NCBI GenBank assembly: GCA_903832005.1
Contig: CAIKZO010000082.1
Location: forward strand, 1 to 64,000
Length of the DNA: 64,000 nucleotides
Reading direction: 5' to 3'
From: Enhydrobacter aerosaccus
GTDB lineage: Bacteria; Pseudomonadota; Alphaproteobacteria; Reyranellales; Reyranellaceae
Positions within the stretch are counted from its first letter, which is position 1. Each line of letters begins with the position of its first letter. The notes beneath the pieces were generated by a model, which was given only the letters and a program-made list of their open reading frames with translations, was not told the origin of the DNA and did no database searches. This document shows positions 44,879 through 53,418 of this stretch, piece by piece. A program made the translations under genes and the position numbers.

Positions 44879-45784
44879 TTATATCGACGGCACCGATACG
44901 ATTCCCGACCCCGGCGGCGGCGAGGTACCACCGCTATTAGTGATAGTGCCGCTTCCACTAACGCCTCCGGCACTTCCCCCATCGGCTGGATTAACAAGTC
45001 CCGATGACGAAGGAGAGGAGGATGCCGGACCGCCGACGCCCGTCGGAACGAGCGTGCCGAGCGGGATCTGTGGCGGATCGTCTTCCCGATGGCGCCTGAT
45101 CAAGGTCTTGTCGGCACCGAAGTAGAAGCGCACGCCGCCGGTGACACGGTAGTACGAGCTGTCGCCCGCCTCAGCGTCGACAAAGAAGGACATGACACGC
45201 TTCGCCGCGAAATCAGGCTGGTATTCGATCGTGCCATGACCGGTGTACTGGCCGGCCATATCGCGGCCTTCGGCTGTCAAAGCGAGATCATCGATGGGGT
45301 AGAAAGTGAGGTGTACGGTGTAGAAGCCACCGCTTGGTACAATGCCGGTCCCACTGCTGACTGCGTCTTGATAACCGGCCGTTCCACCTAGCGTCACATG
45401 GCCCAGATAGAATTCCCCTTCGGCACCATACAGGCCGATGCGCGACCCACGGCCGCCGCCCATCGCGGCGATCGGACCGAACAACCCGATCGACGGATCG
45501 CGCCAGAAGGCATGTAGCCCGCCACCGGCAAGGAAGGAATTATAGGCGACTCCTGCCGCCACATCCGCCTGGATGCCGAACGACGTCCCCAACGGCGCGG
45601 TGATCGAGCCTTCGGCCAGTCCGATCGCCGACGTATTGCCGTTGCTGCCGATCGTGCCACCTTCGCTTGAGAGTTTGCCGTTCAGCGCCGAGACCGCCGG
45701 CCCCTCGGCCTGGGCGACAGTGGTCAGGCCAACGAGCAACGCCGAAGAAACCACGACGGCAAACGAATAGCGAGCCACGCCCAT
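44879..45784 (-). CDS. Secreted protein with barrel-like body and Gly/Ser/Pro-rich tail, unknown function
   Basis: A 301-residue protein starting MGVARYSFAVVVSSALLVGL with a Sec signal (cleavage near AQA, about residue 26). The body (about 30-225) has many short alternating strands rich in Gly and aromatics (GIQADVAAGVAYNSF, LGGTAGYQDAV, YRVTGGVRFYFG), as in a small outer-membrane beta-barrel. The last 60 or so residues are Gly/Ser/Pro-rich and probably disordered, which is unusual because barrels normally end with an aromatic strand. It may be an outer-membrane or surface protein. No family recognised. It ends five bases from the GH1 stop. Confidence 0.7.
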   Translation of the reverse strand: MGVARYSFAVVVSSALLVGLTTVAQAEGPAVSALNGKLSSEGGTIGSNGNTSAIGLAEGSITAPLGTSFGIQADVAAGVAYNSFLAGGGLHAFWRDPSIGLFGPIAAMGGGRGSRIGLYGAEGEFYLGHVTLGGTAGYQDAVSSGTGIVPSGGFYTVHLTFYPIDDLALTAEGRDMAGQYTGHGTIEYQPDFAAKRVMSFFVDAEAGDSSYYRVTGGVRFYFGADKTLIRRHREDDPPQIPLGTLVPTGVGGPASSSPSSSGLVNPADGGSAGGVSGSGTITNSGGTSPPPGSGIVSVPSI

Positions 45785-46015
45785 GTTCAATACTTCCCCA
45801 CCGCTCCCGGTTGTAACATGTGGGACATGGCACAACGATGATACGCGACAAGCCGCCGCGTTCCGCGCGCAAAGCCCTGAGGGGTGAAGTGGTTGCCGTG
45901 ACCATGTCGTGAAATGCGCGATGTCGCGCACTTCGGTCGCGCCACCCGCGTTCTCCGAGGCGCGTTCTTTTCCCGCCTCAGGCAATGCCCGAGGTAACCA
46001 ACCAAGGAGAGAACG

Positions 46016-46213
46016 ATGCCTCTTTTCTTCCTTATTGCGATTGGTCTTGGCGCCACCACGGTCGGTGCGACTGCTGTGGATGCGACCGGTGCGGCGCGTG
46101 AGAATCATCAGGCACGCGTCCAGCAGGAACAGGCGCCCACCCAGGCCCAGGCCTACACCGTCGACACGACGGTCTCGCCGCCTGTGGCAAGTCCGGTCCT
46201 TGCCGACGAATAG
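46016..46213 (+). CDS. Small exported or membrane-anchored protein, unknown function
   Basis: A 65-residue protein with a hydrophobic start (MPLFFLIAIGLGATTVGATA) and a Gln/Pro/Val-rich rest. AAGGAGAG lies 5 bases before the ATG, the best ribosome binding site in its surroundings, and a strong terminator follows the stop by 5 bases. These flanking signals support a real, independently transcribed gene. The 231 bases upstream (45785-46015) should hold its promoter. No family recognised. Confidence 0.65.
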   Translation: MPLFFLIAIGLGATTVGATAVDATGAARENHQARVQQEQAPTQAQAYTVDTTVSPPVASPVLADE

Positions 46214-46218
46214 GTGAC

Positions 46219-46252
46219 GGAAAGGAGATCCGGACAACCGGATCTCCTTTCC
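46219..46252. terminator. Bidirectional terminator between the 46016 gene and gcvPB
   Basis: A perfect 15-bp stem (GGAAAGGAGATCCGG / CCGGATCTCCTTTCC) around an ACAA loop, with CTCCCTATT on one side and a short GTCACC on the other. It sits exactly between two convergent genes and most likely ends both. The T-tails are weak, but the stem is unusually long. Confidence 0.75.
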
Positions 46253-46255
46253 TCC

Positions 46256-47824
46256 CTATTCCGCTGCTTCCTTGAAGTTGTTGCTCGGCCGCCAGCGCAG
46301 GACCGGCTTGCGGGCCGCCAGCGTCTCGTCGAGGCGGCGGCGCGGCGAGTAGAGCGGCGCGGCCTTGAAAGCTTCGACCGCCGTGCCGCTCTTTGCGCGT
46401 GCGGCAAGCGACTTCAGGGCGGCGATGAACTGGTCGAGGTCCTCCTTGGCCTGGCTCTCGGTCGGCTCGATCAGCATCGCGCCGTGCACGACCAGCGGGA
46501 AGTACATGGTCATCGGGTGATAGCCCTCGTCGATCATCGCCTTGGCGAAGTCGAGCGTGCTGACGCCGGTGTCCTTGAGGAAGCTGTCGTCGAACAGCGC
46601 CTCGTGCATGCAGGGGCCGTCGAAGGCCGGCGTCATCGTGTCCTTGAGCGCCGCCATCACGTAGTTGGCCGAGAGGACCGCGTCCTCCGCCACCTGCTTC
46701 AGCCCATCGGCGCCGTGGCTCATGATGTAGGCCAGCGCGCGCGTGAACATGCCCATCTGGCCATGGAAGGCCTTCAGCCGTCCGAGCGGCGTGCCATCGA
46801 CGGCGGCGCCGTCCTCCGCCACCCGCCACGTCTCGCCATCCTTCACGATCCAGGGATAGGGCGCATACGGCGCCAGCGCCGCCGACAGCACCACCGGTCC
46901 CGCACCCGGCCCGCCGCCGCCATGCGGCGTCGAGAAGGTTTTGTGCAGGTTGATGTGCATGCAGTCGACGCCGAGGTCGCCCGGTCGCACCTTGCCGACG
47001 ATGGCGTTGAAGTTGGCGCCGTCGCAGTAGAAATACGCCCCCGCGTCGTGCACGGCCTTGGAGATCTCGACGATCTCGCTCTCGAACAGGCCGCAGGTGT
47101 TGGGATTGGTCAGCATGATCGCGGCCACGTCGGGACCGAGGGCAGCCTTCAGCGCGGCGAGATCGACGCGACCTTTTTCGTTGGCCGGGATCGGCTTCAC
47201 GGTGAAGCCGAGTGCCGCCGCCGTCGCCGGATTGGTGCCATGCGCGGATTCCGGTGCGAGCACCGTCTTGCGTTGCGCGCGCTCGCCCTTGGCTTCGAGG
47301 GCGGCCGCGATCGCCATCATGCCGCACATCTCGCCGTGCGCGCCGGCCGCCGGCGACATCGCCACCGCCGGCATGCCGGTCAGGGTCTTGAGCCAGTGCG
47401 CCAGCCGATCGATCAGCTCCAGCGCGCCCTGCACCGTCGATTGAGGCTGCAGCGGATGGAGATCGCCGATGCCGGCCAGCCGCGCCACCTTCTCGTTGAT
47501 GCGCGGATTGTGCTTCATGGTGCAGGAGCCCAGCGGATAAACGCCCATATCGATGGCGTAGTTCTTCTGGCTGAGCCGCGTGTAGTGCTGCACGACCTGC
47601 GGCTCCGAAAGACCGGGCAAGCCGATCTCGCCGGCACGGCGTAGGCCGTTCAGCCGGTCCTTCACCTTCGGCGCTTCCGGCAGGTCGACGCCGGTGCGTC
47701 CAGGCTGGCCCATCTCAAAAATCAACGGCTCTTCGATTTGAAGTGCTCGGTTGCCGGTGAAGGTCGGTGCTTCAGTCGATGCGCCGGAAGCGATGCCACC
47801 CGTGCGTCCTTGAGAGCGGTCCAT
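46256..47824 (-). CDS. gcvPB: Glycine dehydrogenase (decarboxylating) subunit 2
   Basis: The PLP-binding half of the two-subunit glycine decarboxylase (P-protein), about 522 residues. The PLP lysine is in INLHKTFSTPHGGGGPGAGP. GSCTMKHNPRINEK and SPAAGAHGEMCGMM are also diagnostic. It works with subunit 1, GcvH and GcvT to break glycine into CO2, NH3 and methylene-tetrahydrofolate. ATG 47824 overlaps the gcvPA stop by one base (TGATG); a GTG one codon earlier is possible. Last gene of the operon. Confidence 0.97.
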   Translation of the reverse strand: MDRSQGRTGGIASGASTEAPTFTGNRALQIEEPLIFEMGQPGRTGVDLPEAPKVKDRLNGLRRAGEIGLPGLSEPQVVQHYTRLSQKNYAIDMGVYPLGSCTMKHNPRINEKVARLAGIGDLHPLQPQSTVQGALELIDRLAHWLKTLTGMPAVAMSPAAGAHGEMCGMMAIAAALEAKGERAQRKTVLAPESAHGTNPATAAALGFTVKPIPANEKGRVDLAALKAALGPDVAAIMLTNPNTCGLFESEIVEISKAVHDAGAYFYCDGANFNAIVGKVRPGDLGVDCMHINLHKTFSTPHGGGGPGAGPVVLSAALAPYAPYPWIVKDGETWRVAEDGAAVDGTPLGRLKAFHGQMGMFTRALAYIMSHGADGLKQVAEDAVLSANYVMAALKDTMTPAFDGPCMHEALFDDSFLKDTGVSTLDFAKAMIDEGYHPMTMYFPLVVHGAMLIEPTESQAKEDLDQFIAALKSLAARAKSGTAVEAFKAAPLYSPRRRLDETLAARKPVLRWRPSNNFKEAAE

Positions 47825-49170
47825 CACAGCATCTCCTTTAGCCCGGCGACCAAGGCATCCATGCCCCCGTCGGTCGCCGTCTCGGTGGCGGCAAGCAGCA
47901 GCAGGTTCTCGACCGACTTGTCACCCGGCAGCAAACGCGACACCGGCACACCACCCAGGATGCGTTTGGCGGCCAATGCCTCGACGACCGGCGCAGCTGC
48001 CTTCGGCAACGACACCGTGAACTCGTTGAAGAAGCCCTCGTTTAGCAGCTTCACGCCCGGCAGCGCAGCGACCTTGTCGGCGAGTTGCGAGGCCTTGCCA
48101 TGGTTGAGCTCGCTGAGGCGCCTGAAGCCTGCCTCACCCAGCAAGGTGAGATGCACCGTGAAGGCGAGCGCGCACAGGCCCGCATTGGTGCAGATGTTCG
48201 AGGTCGCCTTCTCGCGGCGGATGTGTTGTTCGCGGGTCGACAGCGTCAGCACGAAGCCGCGCTTGCCGTCGGCATCGACCGTCTCGCCCACGAGGCGGCC
48301 CGGCATCTGCCGCATGTACTTTTCTTTGGTCGCGAACAGGCCGACATACGGCCCGCCGAAACCGAGGCCGTTGCCGATCGACTGGCCTTCGCAGACCACG
48401 ATGTCGGCGCCCATCTCGCCCGGCGGCTTCAGCAGCCCCAGCGACACGACTTCCGTCACCACCACGATCAGCAGCGCCCCCGCGGCGTGGCAAGCTTCCG
48501 CGAGCTTCCCGAAGTCGCGCACATGGCCGAAGAAGCTGGGGTTCTGCACGACAACGCAGGAGGTCTCCTTGTCGACGGCGGCGATCAGATCCTCGAGCCC
48601 GTCGGCATCCGGCTTGCCGGACACGGCCTTGAAACCCTGCCAGTGACCGGTCGTCTCGATGATGCGGCGATATTGCGGATGCAGCCCGCCCGACAGGAGT
48701 GCCTTGGAACGGCGCGTCACGCGGTTGGCCATCAGCACGGCTTCCGACGTGCCGGTCGAGCCGTCGTACATCGAGGCGTTGGCGACCTCCATGCCGGTCA
48801 GCAACGTCACCTGCGTCTGGAATTCAAAAAGATACTGCAGCGTCCCTTGCGTGATCTCGGGCTGGTAGGGCGTGTAGGACGTCAGGAACTCGCCGCGCTG
48901 GATCATGTAGTCGACCGTCGCGGGCACATGATGGCGATAGGCGCCGGCACCGATGAAGAACGGCGCGACCGACGGCGACACGTTCTTCGCGGCATAGGCC
49001 TGGAACGCACGCTCGACCTCGAGCTCGCCCAGGTGATCGGGCAAGCCCGCCACCTTGGCACCGAGGCGCGCCGACAGAGGCACGTCGCGGAACAGCTCGT
49101 CGACCGACTTGACGCCGATCACGCCCAGCATGTCGCGCCGGTCGGCATCGGTGAGGGGAAGATAGCGCAT
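47824..49170 (-). CDS. gcvPA: Glycine dehydrogenase (decarboxylating) subunit 1
   Basis: The 448-residue alpha-type half of the split P-protein. It opens [20 protein letters not shown] and contains [58 protein letters not shown] and [10 protein letters not shown], all typical. Together the two subunits correspond to the single 950-residue P-protein of E. coli. It is separated from gcvH by 135 bases that contain a palindromic repeat. Confidence 0.97.
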   Translation of the reverse strand: MRYLPLTDADRRDMLGVIGVKSVDELFRDVPLSARLGAKVAGLPDHLGELEVERAFQAYAAKNVSPSVAPFFIGAGAYRHHVPATVDYMIQRGEFLTSYTPYQPEITQGTLQYLFEFQTQVTLLTGMEVANASMYDGSTGTSEAVLMANRVTRRSKALLSGGLHPQYRRIIETTGHWQGFKAVSGKPDADGLEDLIAAVDKETSCVVVQNPSFFGHVRDFGKLAEACHAAGALLIVVVTEVVSLGLLKPPGEMGADIVVCEGQSIGNGLGFGGPYVGLFATKEKYMRQMPGRLVGETVDADGKRGFVLTLSTREQHIRREKATSNICTNAGLCALAFTVHLTLLGEAGFRRLSELNHGKASQLADKVAALPGVKLLNEGFFNEFTVSLPKAAAPVVEALAAKRILGGVPVSRLLPGDKSVENLLLLAATETATDGGMDALVAGLKEML

Positions 49171-49199
49171 GCCGTAACTCCTAAAGCGAAATCAAATCC

Positions 49200-49295
49200 G
49201 TCGCCCCGAGCGCAGCCGAGGGGCCTTTTTTCGTCGATGCCGAAGACAGGTCCCTCCACTGCACCGCGCTTCGCGCGGCTCCGGTCGGGACGACG
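49200..49295. repeat. Palindrome-rich repeat element between gcvH and gcvPA
   Basis: The stretch starts TCGCCCCGAGCGCAGCCGAG (GGGG follows), a self-complementary motif common as a dispersed element in high-GC proteobacteria. It ends with CCGCGCTTCGCGCGG and CTCCGGTCGGGACGACG, another palindrome family. It lies inside the gcv operon and could attenuate transcription or stabilise mRNA, changing the ratio of GcvT/H to GcvPA/PB. That role is a guess. Confidence 0.6.
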
Positions 49296-49305
49296 GGGGA
49301 CATTC

Positions 49306-49683
49306 TCAGCCGAGGCCCTTCACGAACGCTTCGTACGCCGCCTGGTCCATCAGCCCGTCGAGTTCGGACTTGTCGGCGAGCTTCATCTTGAAGAACCAGC
49401 CCTTGCCTGTCGGATCCGTGTTCACCTCGCCCGGCGTGTCGGCGAGCGCGGCATTGGCCTCGACGACTTCACCGGACGCCGGCGCGTAGATGTCCGAGGC
49501 GGCCTTGACCGATTCGACAACCGCGACGGACTCGCCCTTGGCGACCTTGCGGCCGGCCTGCGGCACGTCGACGAACACCACGTCGCCCAGCTGCTCCTGC
49601 GCATAGGCGCTGATGCCGATAGTGCCGACATCGCCCTCGATGCTGATCCACTCGTGCTCTTCTGTGTACTTCACGTCGGCCAT
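49306..49683 (-). CDS. gcvH: Glycine cleavage system H protein
   Basis: A 125-residue lipoyl carrier. The lipoylated lysine is Lys60 in [21 protein letters not shown], inside the usual hammerhead fold. [35 protein letters not shown] is the standard beginning. It shuttles the aminomethyl group between P-protein and T-protein. Located 10 bases after gcvT. Confidence 0.98.
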   Translation of the reverse strand: MADVKYTEEHEWISIEGDVGTIGISAYAQEQLGDVVFVDVPQAGRKVAKGESVAVVESVKAASDIYAPASGEVVEANAALADTPGEVNTDPTGKGWFFKMKLADKSELDGLMDQAAYEAFVKGLG

Positions 49684-49693
49684 CTCAAGACTC

Positions 49694-50791
49694 CTATCCG
49701 CGGTAGTAAGCGTGTTTGACGAAAGGCATGGGCACGATCTCGGCAGGCACCGGCTTGCCGCGCACCATCAACTCGACCTTGGTGCCGTTGGCCGATTGGG
49801 CTTTCTCGACGTAGCCCATTGCGATGGCGCGCTCGAGACCGGGCGCAAAACCGCCCGATGTGACTTTCCCCACCACCTTGCCACCGATCACGATCTCTGC
49901 GCCTTCGCGCGCGATCGCCTTGCCTTCGGGGAGGATGCCGACGCGCTTGCGCGACGCGCCCTCGGCGATCTGCTTCTGCACGACCGCCGCGCCCGGGAAT
50001 CCGCCCTGCACGCGGCGCTCCTTGCCGACGCTCCACAGCAGCACCGCCTCGACCGGCGTCGTCGTGGTGTCGATGTCGTGACCGTAGAGACAGAGGCCCG
50101 CCTCGAGACGCAGCGAGTCGCGTGCGCCGAGACCCACCGGCTTCACTTCGGGTTGCGTCAGCAGCTTGCGCGCGATTCGGTCGGTGGCATCGGCCGGCGT
50201 CGAGATCTCGTAGCCGTCCCCGCCGGTGTAGCCCGAGCGCGTGACGTAGCACTGCGCGCCATCGATCGTGAAAAAGGCGCCGGTCATGAACTTCATCGTC
50301 GCGACAGCGGGCACCAGCCGCGCCAGCGCCTGCGCCGCCTGCGGTCCCTGCAGCGCCAGAAGGCCGCGCGAGAACATCGGCTCGATCTCGCACGCATCCG
50401 ACAGGTGCTTCTGGAGGTGCGCGAGGTCGTCGTCCTTGCAGGCGGCGTTGATCACCAGCAACAGGTGATCCCCCGTCGAGGTCACCATCAGATCGTCGAG
50501 GATGCCGCCCGCATCGTTGGTGAATTGCGTGTAGCGCTGCTCGCCGGGCTTCAGCCCCGCGATGTCGCCCGGCACCAGGGTTTCCAGCGCCTTGGCCGCG
50601 TTGTGGCCCGGCTTGGCGGTGAGCCGCACCTGGCCCATGTGCGAGACGTCGAACAGGCCAGCGGCACGGCGCGTGTGGGCATGCTCGACCAGGATGCCGG
50701 TGGGATACTGGACCGGCATCTCGTAGCCGGCGAAGGGCACGAGACGCGCGCCCAGTTCCTTGTGCAATTCATAGAGCGGCGTGCGCTTCAA
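49694..50791 (-). CDS. gcvT: Glycine cleavage system T protein (aminomethyltransferase)
   Basis: A 365-residue tetrahydrofolate-dependent aminomethyltransferase. It starts [29 protein letters not shown] and contains [19 protein letters not shown] and [10 protein letters not shown], all typical. The start appears to be TTG at 50791, preceded by GGGAG; no ATG is better placed. First gene of the operon, 53 bases after the glycine riboswitch, which should turn the operon on when glycine is plentiful. Confidence 0.97.
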   Translation of the reverse strand: MKRTPLYELHKELGARLVPFAGYEMPVQYPTGILVEHAHTRRAAGLFDVSHMGQVRLTAKPGHNAAKALETLVPGDIAGLKPGEQRYTQFTNDAGGILDDLMVTSTGDHLLLVINAACKDDDLAHLQKHLSDACEIEPMFSRGLLALQGPQAAQALARLVPAVATMKFMTGAFFTIDGAQCYVTRSGYTGGDGYEISTPADATDRIARKLLTQPEVKPVGLGARDSLRLEAGLCLYGHDIDTTTTPVEAVLLWSVGKERRVQGGFPGAAVVQKQIAEGASRKRVGILPEGKAIAREGAEIVIGGKVVGKVTSGGFAPGLERAIAMGYVEKAQSANGTKVELMVRGKPVPAEIVPMPFVKHAYYRG

Positions 50792-50843
50792 GGCGGTCTC
50801 CCAGAGTCGCGTTTTCCCGACGCAAGGACTGCGCCGTTCGCGA

Positions 50844-51026
50844 CCCCCTCTGTCCGGAGACCTGAAAGATTCGCCAGTAAAAACTGGCTTACTTCGTCGG
50901 TGGGCCGGCGCCAGATGAGGCGCCCGCCACTTTCCAGAGACCCATCCTCCTGCGGTCCGTTTGCCTGAGAGTTTCCGGGGTCGGTTGCTCCTTCGGCGCC
51001 ACCTTCTCAGGTGGTCTCTCCCACAG
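50844..51026 (-). promoter_or_regulatory. Tandem glycine riboswitch
   Basis: On the minus strand two glycine-aptamer patterns follow each other. The first has GTGGGAGAGACC, GGTGGCGCCGAAGGAGCAA and GGAAACTCTCAGGCAAACGG then ACCG. The second has TCTGGAAAGTGGCGGGCGCC, CCACCGACGAAGTAAGCC, GGCGAATCTTTCAGG and CCGGACAGAGGGGG. These are the conserved blocks of the gcvT-type tandem riboswitch, separated by a short linker. It precedes gcvT, where it is expected. The expression platform towards gcvT (50792-50843) lacks an obvious terminator hairpin with a T run, so control of translation initiation at the TTG start is plausible. Confidence 0.92.
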
Positions 51027-51183
51027 GTATCGACTGGGCAGTTCGACCTTAGGCTCTGGTGCTAGGGGCCGTCCACGGCCAAGCGCGGGAAAATTGCGAC
51101 TTTCTTCTGCGGAACGCGATGCTGAAGATCAGAGTTAGCCCATCATCAATTCCGGACACTCGGGTCGCGCTTCGATCCCGCGT

Positions 51184-51293
51184 AACCTCATGCTGAGGAG
51201 CCGCGTAGCGGCGTCTCGAAGCATGGGCAACAGCAAGACTGGCTCCCCACCCTTCGAGACGCCGCACTTCGTACGGCTCCTCAGGGTGAGGTT
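51184..51293. repeat. Long inverted repeat (CTGAGGAGCCGC...GCGGCTCCTCAG family)
   Basis: A 110-base near-perfect inverted repeat. The left arm is AACCTCATGCTGAGGAGCCG plus CGTAGCGGCGTCTCGAAGCAT and the right arm its near complement ending GGCTCCTCAGGGTGAGGTT. This palindrome type occurs widely in alphaproteobacterial intergenic regions. Here it lies between the riboswitch promoter region and the end of the Fe-S protein gene. Confidence 0.82.
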
Positions 51294-51596
51294 TGTGTCG
51301 GAACGAAAAGCTCCAAGAGCTACTGAGTGTTTTGCATACACTCCTTGAATCGCATCACCGCGTCCCAATGTTGCTTGGTCATCGGGGACCCGGACCCGAG
51401 GTCCGATAGGGTCGAAGCGCGGGGGCCTCGGGAGACGCTGCACAGCGCGACAGATCGAGGAGGGGCGCAGCGGTGAGACTATGAGATTCCGCCGCCGAAA
51501 TCCTTTTACCATGGGAATCGGACCGGTCTCACAGCCCTGAGATTCGAGGAGACTGACGAGCCTCCTGGGCCAGTTGGCGCAATTGGCGCTACCCCG
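51294..51596. other. Intergenic region with no recognised gene
   Basis: Between the inverted repeat and the stop of the Fe-S protein gene I see only short frames without ribosome binding sites. The part around 51380-51460 has a short GGGACCCGGACCCGAGGTCC palindrome. Nothing can be named. Confidence 0.5.
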
Positions 51597-52958
51597 CTAC
51601 CCCCTCTGGGACGGGCCCGCCAGTTCCGCGAACGCCGTGGCGAAAGCCTCGCGACCGCCGTCCAATCCGGTTTCGTTGAAGATGTCGGCGGTGAGCGACT
51701 GGACCGAGTTCTGGTCGAGCTTCACGCCGTTGTTGGCGAGGAACTTGGCTGCCGCCGACACCGCCTCGTCCATCGGACCACCCGCCTTGTAGAGGCGATA
51801 ATAGTCGGGATGGCCACCACGTCCCATCGCCTCGGCGATCACGTCGGTGAAGTTCACCACCTTGAGCGGGTAGATCGCCTCAGCGCCTGCGAGCGCGCGG
51901 TGGCACGAGTGGTACATGGTGACGATCGTGTCTGCGCCCGCCGCGACCGCGGCCTCGGCCAGCCCGCGATGGATCGCCTTCTCGCGATCCTTGAACTTCG
52001 CGGCCTGTCCGCCGCAGGCGTAGGAGAAGCCGGAGTCCTGCGGCAGCTCGATCAGTTCGAGATTGGGCACGGCCCGCATCAGGCGGCGCATGCTGTCGAG
52101 CGTGGCGCCGATCCCCTGGTGCTCATGGATCACGACACACCGCTTGGGCTGGTCAACGAAGTACTTTTTCAGCTCGTCGATGTTGGCCGCCAGGAACTCG
52201 CTCACATGGTCGAGGCCGAACGACGGCGCAGCGACGTCCTTCTCGAGTTCGTCGAAGTTCTTGGTGCAGGTCGGGCACCAGGTCAGTATCTGCGACGCGC
52301 CGGACTGGCCAAGACGATTGAAGGTGCGATGGCCGATCTTCTCGTAGGTCGGCAGATCGGCTTCCTGGAACTGGTAGACGCCGCAGCAATGGGCGGTGCC
52401 GCCGACCACGTCGAAGTCGAGCCGCATCCCATCGAGGATATCCATCACGTTCAGCACGATGTGCGGCGTGCGCAGCACGTTGCAGCCCGTATAGAAGATC
52501 ACGTCGGCGGTACGCTTCTCGGCCGGCGCCAAAATCTTCTTCAGCGTGTCCGACGGCAGCTGCATGCTGGCCAGCAGCCGTACCGCCTGCGCCATGTGAC
52601 GGAAGCGGCTGGCCGCGGCGCCGGCGCTCGCTTCGAGCGGGCGCGTCGCCTCGACCGTCTTCATCTTGGCGATGGTGATCCACTGGCGGACGTTGATGTC
52701 CTCGGGACAGGCCGCGTTGCACTGGGCGCTGCCGTCACAGGCGTTGAGCCAGCCCTGCAGCCCCTCGGCCGCCGCGCCCGCCCCCTCACTTGCTCGCCGG
52801 GTGAGCACGATCAGCTCGCCGACGCGCGTCCTGGCCTCGCCGGCATCCAGGCCGGTCTCGCGCGCCGTCGGGCACACCTCGAAGCATTTGCCGCATTCGG
52901 TGCAGCGATCCGCCGCGTCCGCCGCCAGGGCCTCCAGCCGATCCGCGTATGCACTCAA
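51597..52958 (-). CDS. Fe-S oxidoreductase with 4Fe-4S dicluster and CCG domains (HdrB/GlpC-like)
   Basis: About 453 residues from TTG 52958, preceded by GAGGAGG. The N-terminus has CTECGKCFEVCP (Cys19, 22, 25, 29), a 4Fe-4S motif, and a second ferredoxin-like block CDGSAQCNAACP (Cys74, 80, 84). A CCG domain follows: YTGCN, then HCCG and WCPTC, the cysteine set that binds a noncubane cluster in HdrB. A second CCG unit (HEHQG, YACGG, YHSCHR) has lost some cysteines. Such proteins pass electrons from 2-hydroxyacid or disulfide oxidation. The flavin partner is not adjacent. It diverges from the NIPSNAP and TRAP genes. Confidence 0.85.
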   Translation of the reverse strand: MSAYADRLEALAADAADRCTECGKCFEVCPTARETGLDAGEARTRVGELIVLTRRASEGAGAAAEGLQGWLNACDGSAQCNAACPEDINVRQWITIAKMKTVEATRPLEASAGAAASRFRHMAQAVRLLASMQLPSDTLKKILAPAEKRTADVIFYTGCNVLRTPHIVLNVMDILDGMRLDFDVVGGTAHCCGVYQFQEADLPTYEKIGHRTFNRLGQSGASQILTWCPTCTKNFDELEKDVAAPSFGLDHVSEFLAANIDELKKYFVDQPKRCVVIHEHQGIGATLDSMRRLMRAVPNLELIELPQDSGFSYACGGQAAKFKDREKAIHRGLAEAAVAAGADTIVTMYHSCHRALAGAEAIYPLKVVNFTDVIAEAMGRGGHPDYYRLYKAGGPMDEAVSAAAKFLANNGVKLDQNSVQSLTADIFNETGLDGGREAFATAFAELAGPSQRG

Positions 52959-53060
52959 GGCAACCTCCTCGGGTATTCGCGGCCATACTAGCGCTTCGGC
53001 GGCGGCCGAAACATCGGCCTGCAGGGCGACTTTATCTTGGGGGCCCAATAGGAGGCTGCC

Positions 53061-53375
53061 ATGACCGTGACCTGCGCGATCCGATACGTCCTCGACCCGT
53101 TCAAGCGCGAGGCGTTCGAGTCCTATGCCCGCAACTGGCTCACCATCATCCCGGCCAACGGCGGCGACCTGATCGGCTATTTCATGCCGCATGAGGGCAC
53201 CAACAACATTGCCCATGCCTTGATCTCGTTCCCGAGCCTGGCGGCCTACGAGGCCTATCGGGCGCGGCTGCGGCAGGACAAGGCGGCGATGGACAATTTC
53301 CGCTTTGCGGAGGAGCAAAAGTGCATTCTGGTCGAGGAGCGGACCTGGCTCAGGCCAGTTGCAAAGGACGCCTGA
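53061..53375 (+). CDS. NIPSNAP family protein
   Basis: A 104-residue dimeric ferredoxin-like fold protein of the NIPSNAP family, starting [20 protein letters not shown] with AGGAGG upstream. [35 protein letters not shown] matches the usual body of the family (H-x-x-x-Y segment). Function of bacterial NIPSNAP proteins is unclear. It lies 43 bases before the TRAP binding-protein gene on the same strand. Confidence 0.85.
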   Translation: MTVTCAIRYVLDPFKREAFESYARNWLTIIPANGGDLIGYFMPHEGTNNIAHALISFPSLAAYEAYRARLRQDKAAMDNFRFAEEQKCILVEERTWLRPVAKDA

Positions 53376-53418
53376 ATCGGGCCAATACCTCCTCAACAGT
53401 TCAAGGGGAGAAACACCA

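Noticed and set aside
51320-51382. A 20-residue minus-strand frame in the gap after the glycine riboswitch region
   Set aside because: No ribosome binding site, and too short to judge without comparison.
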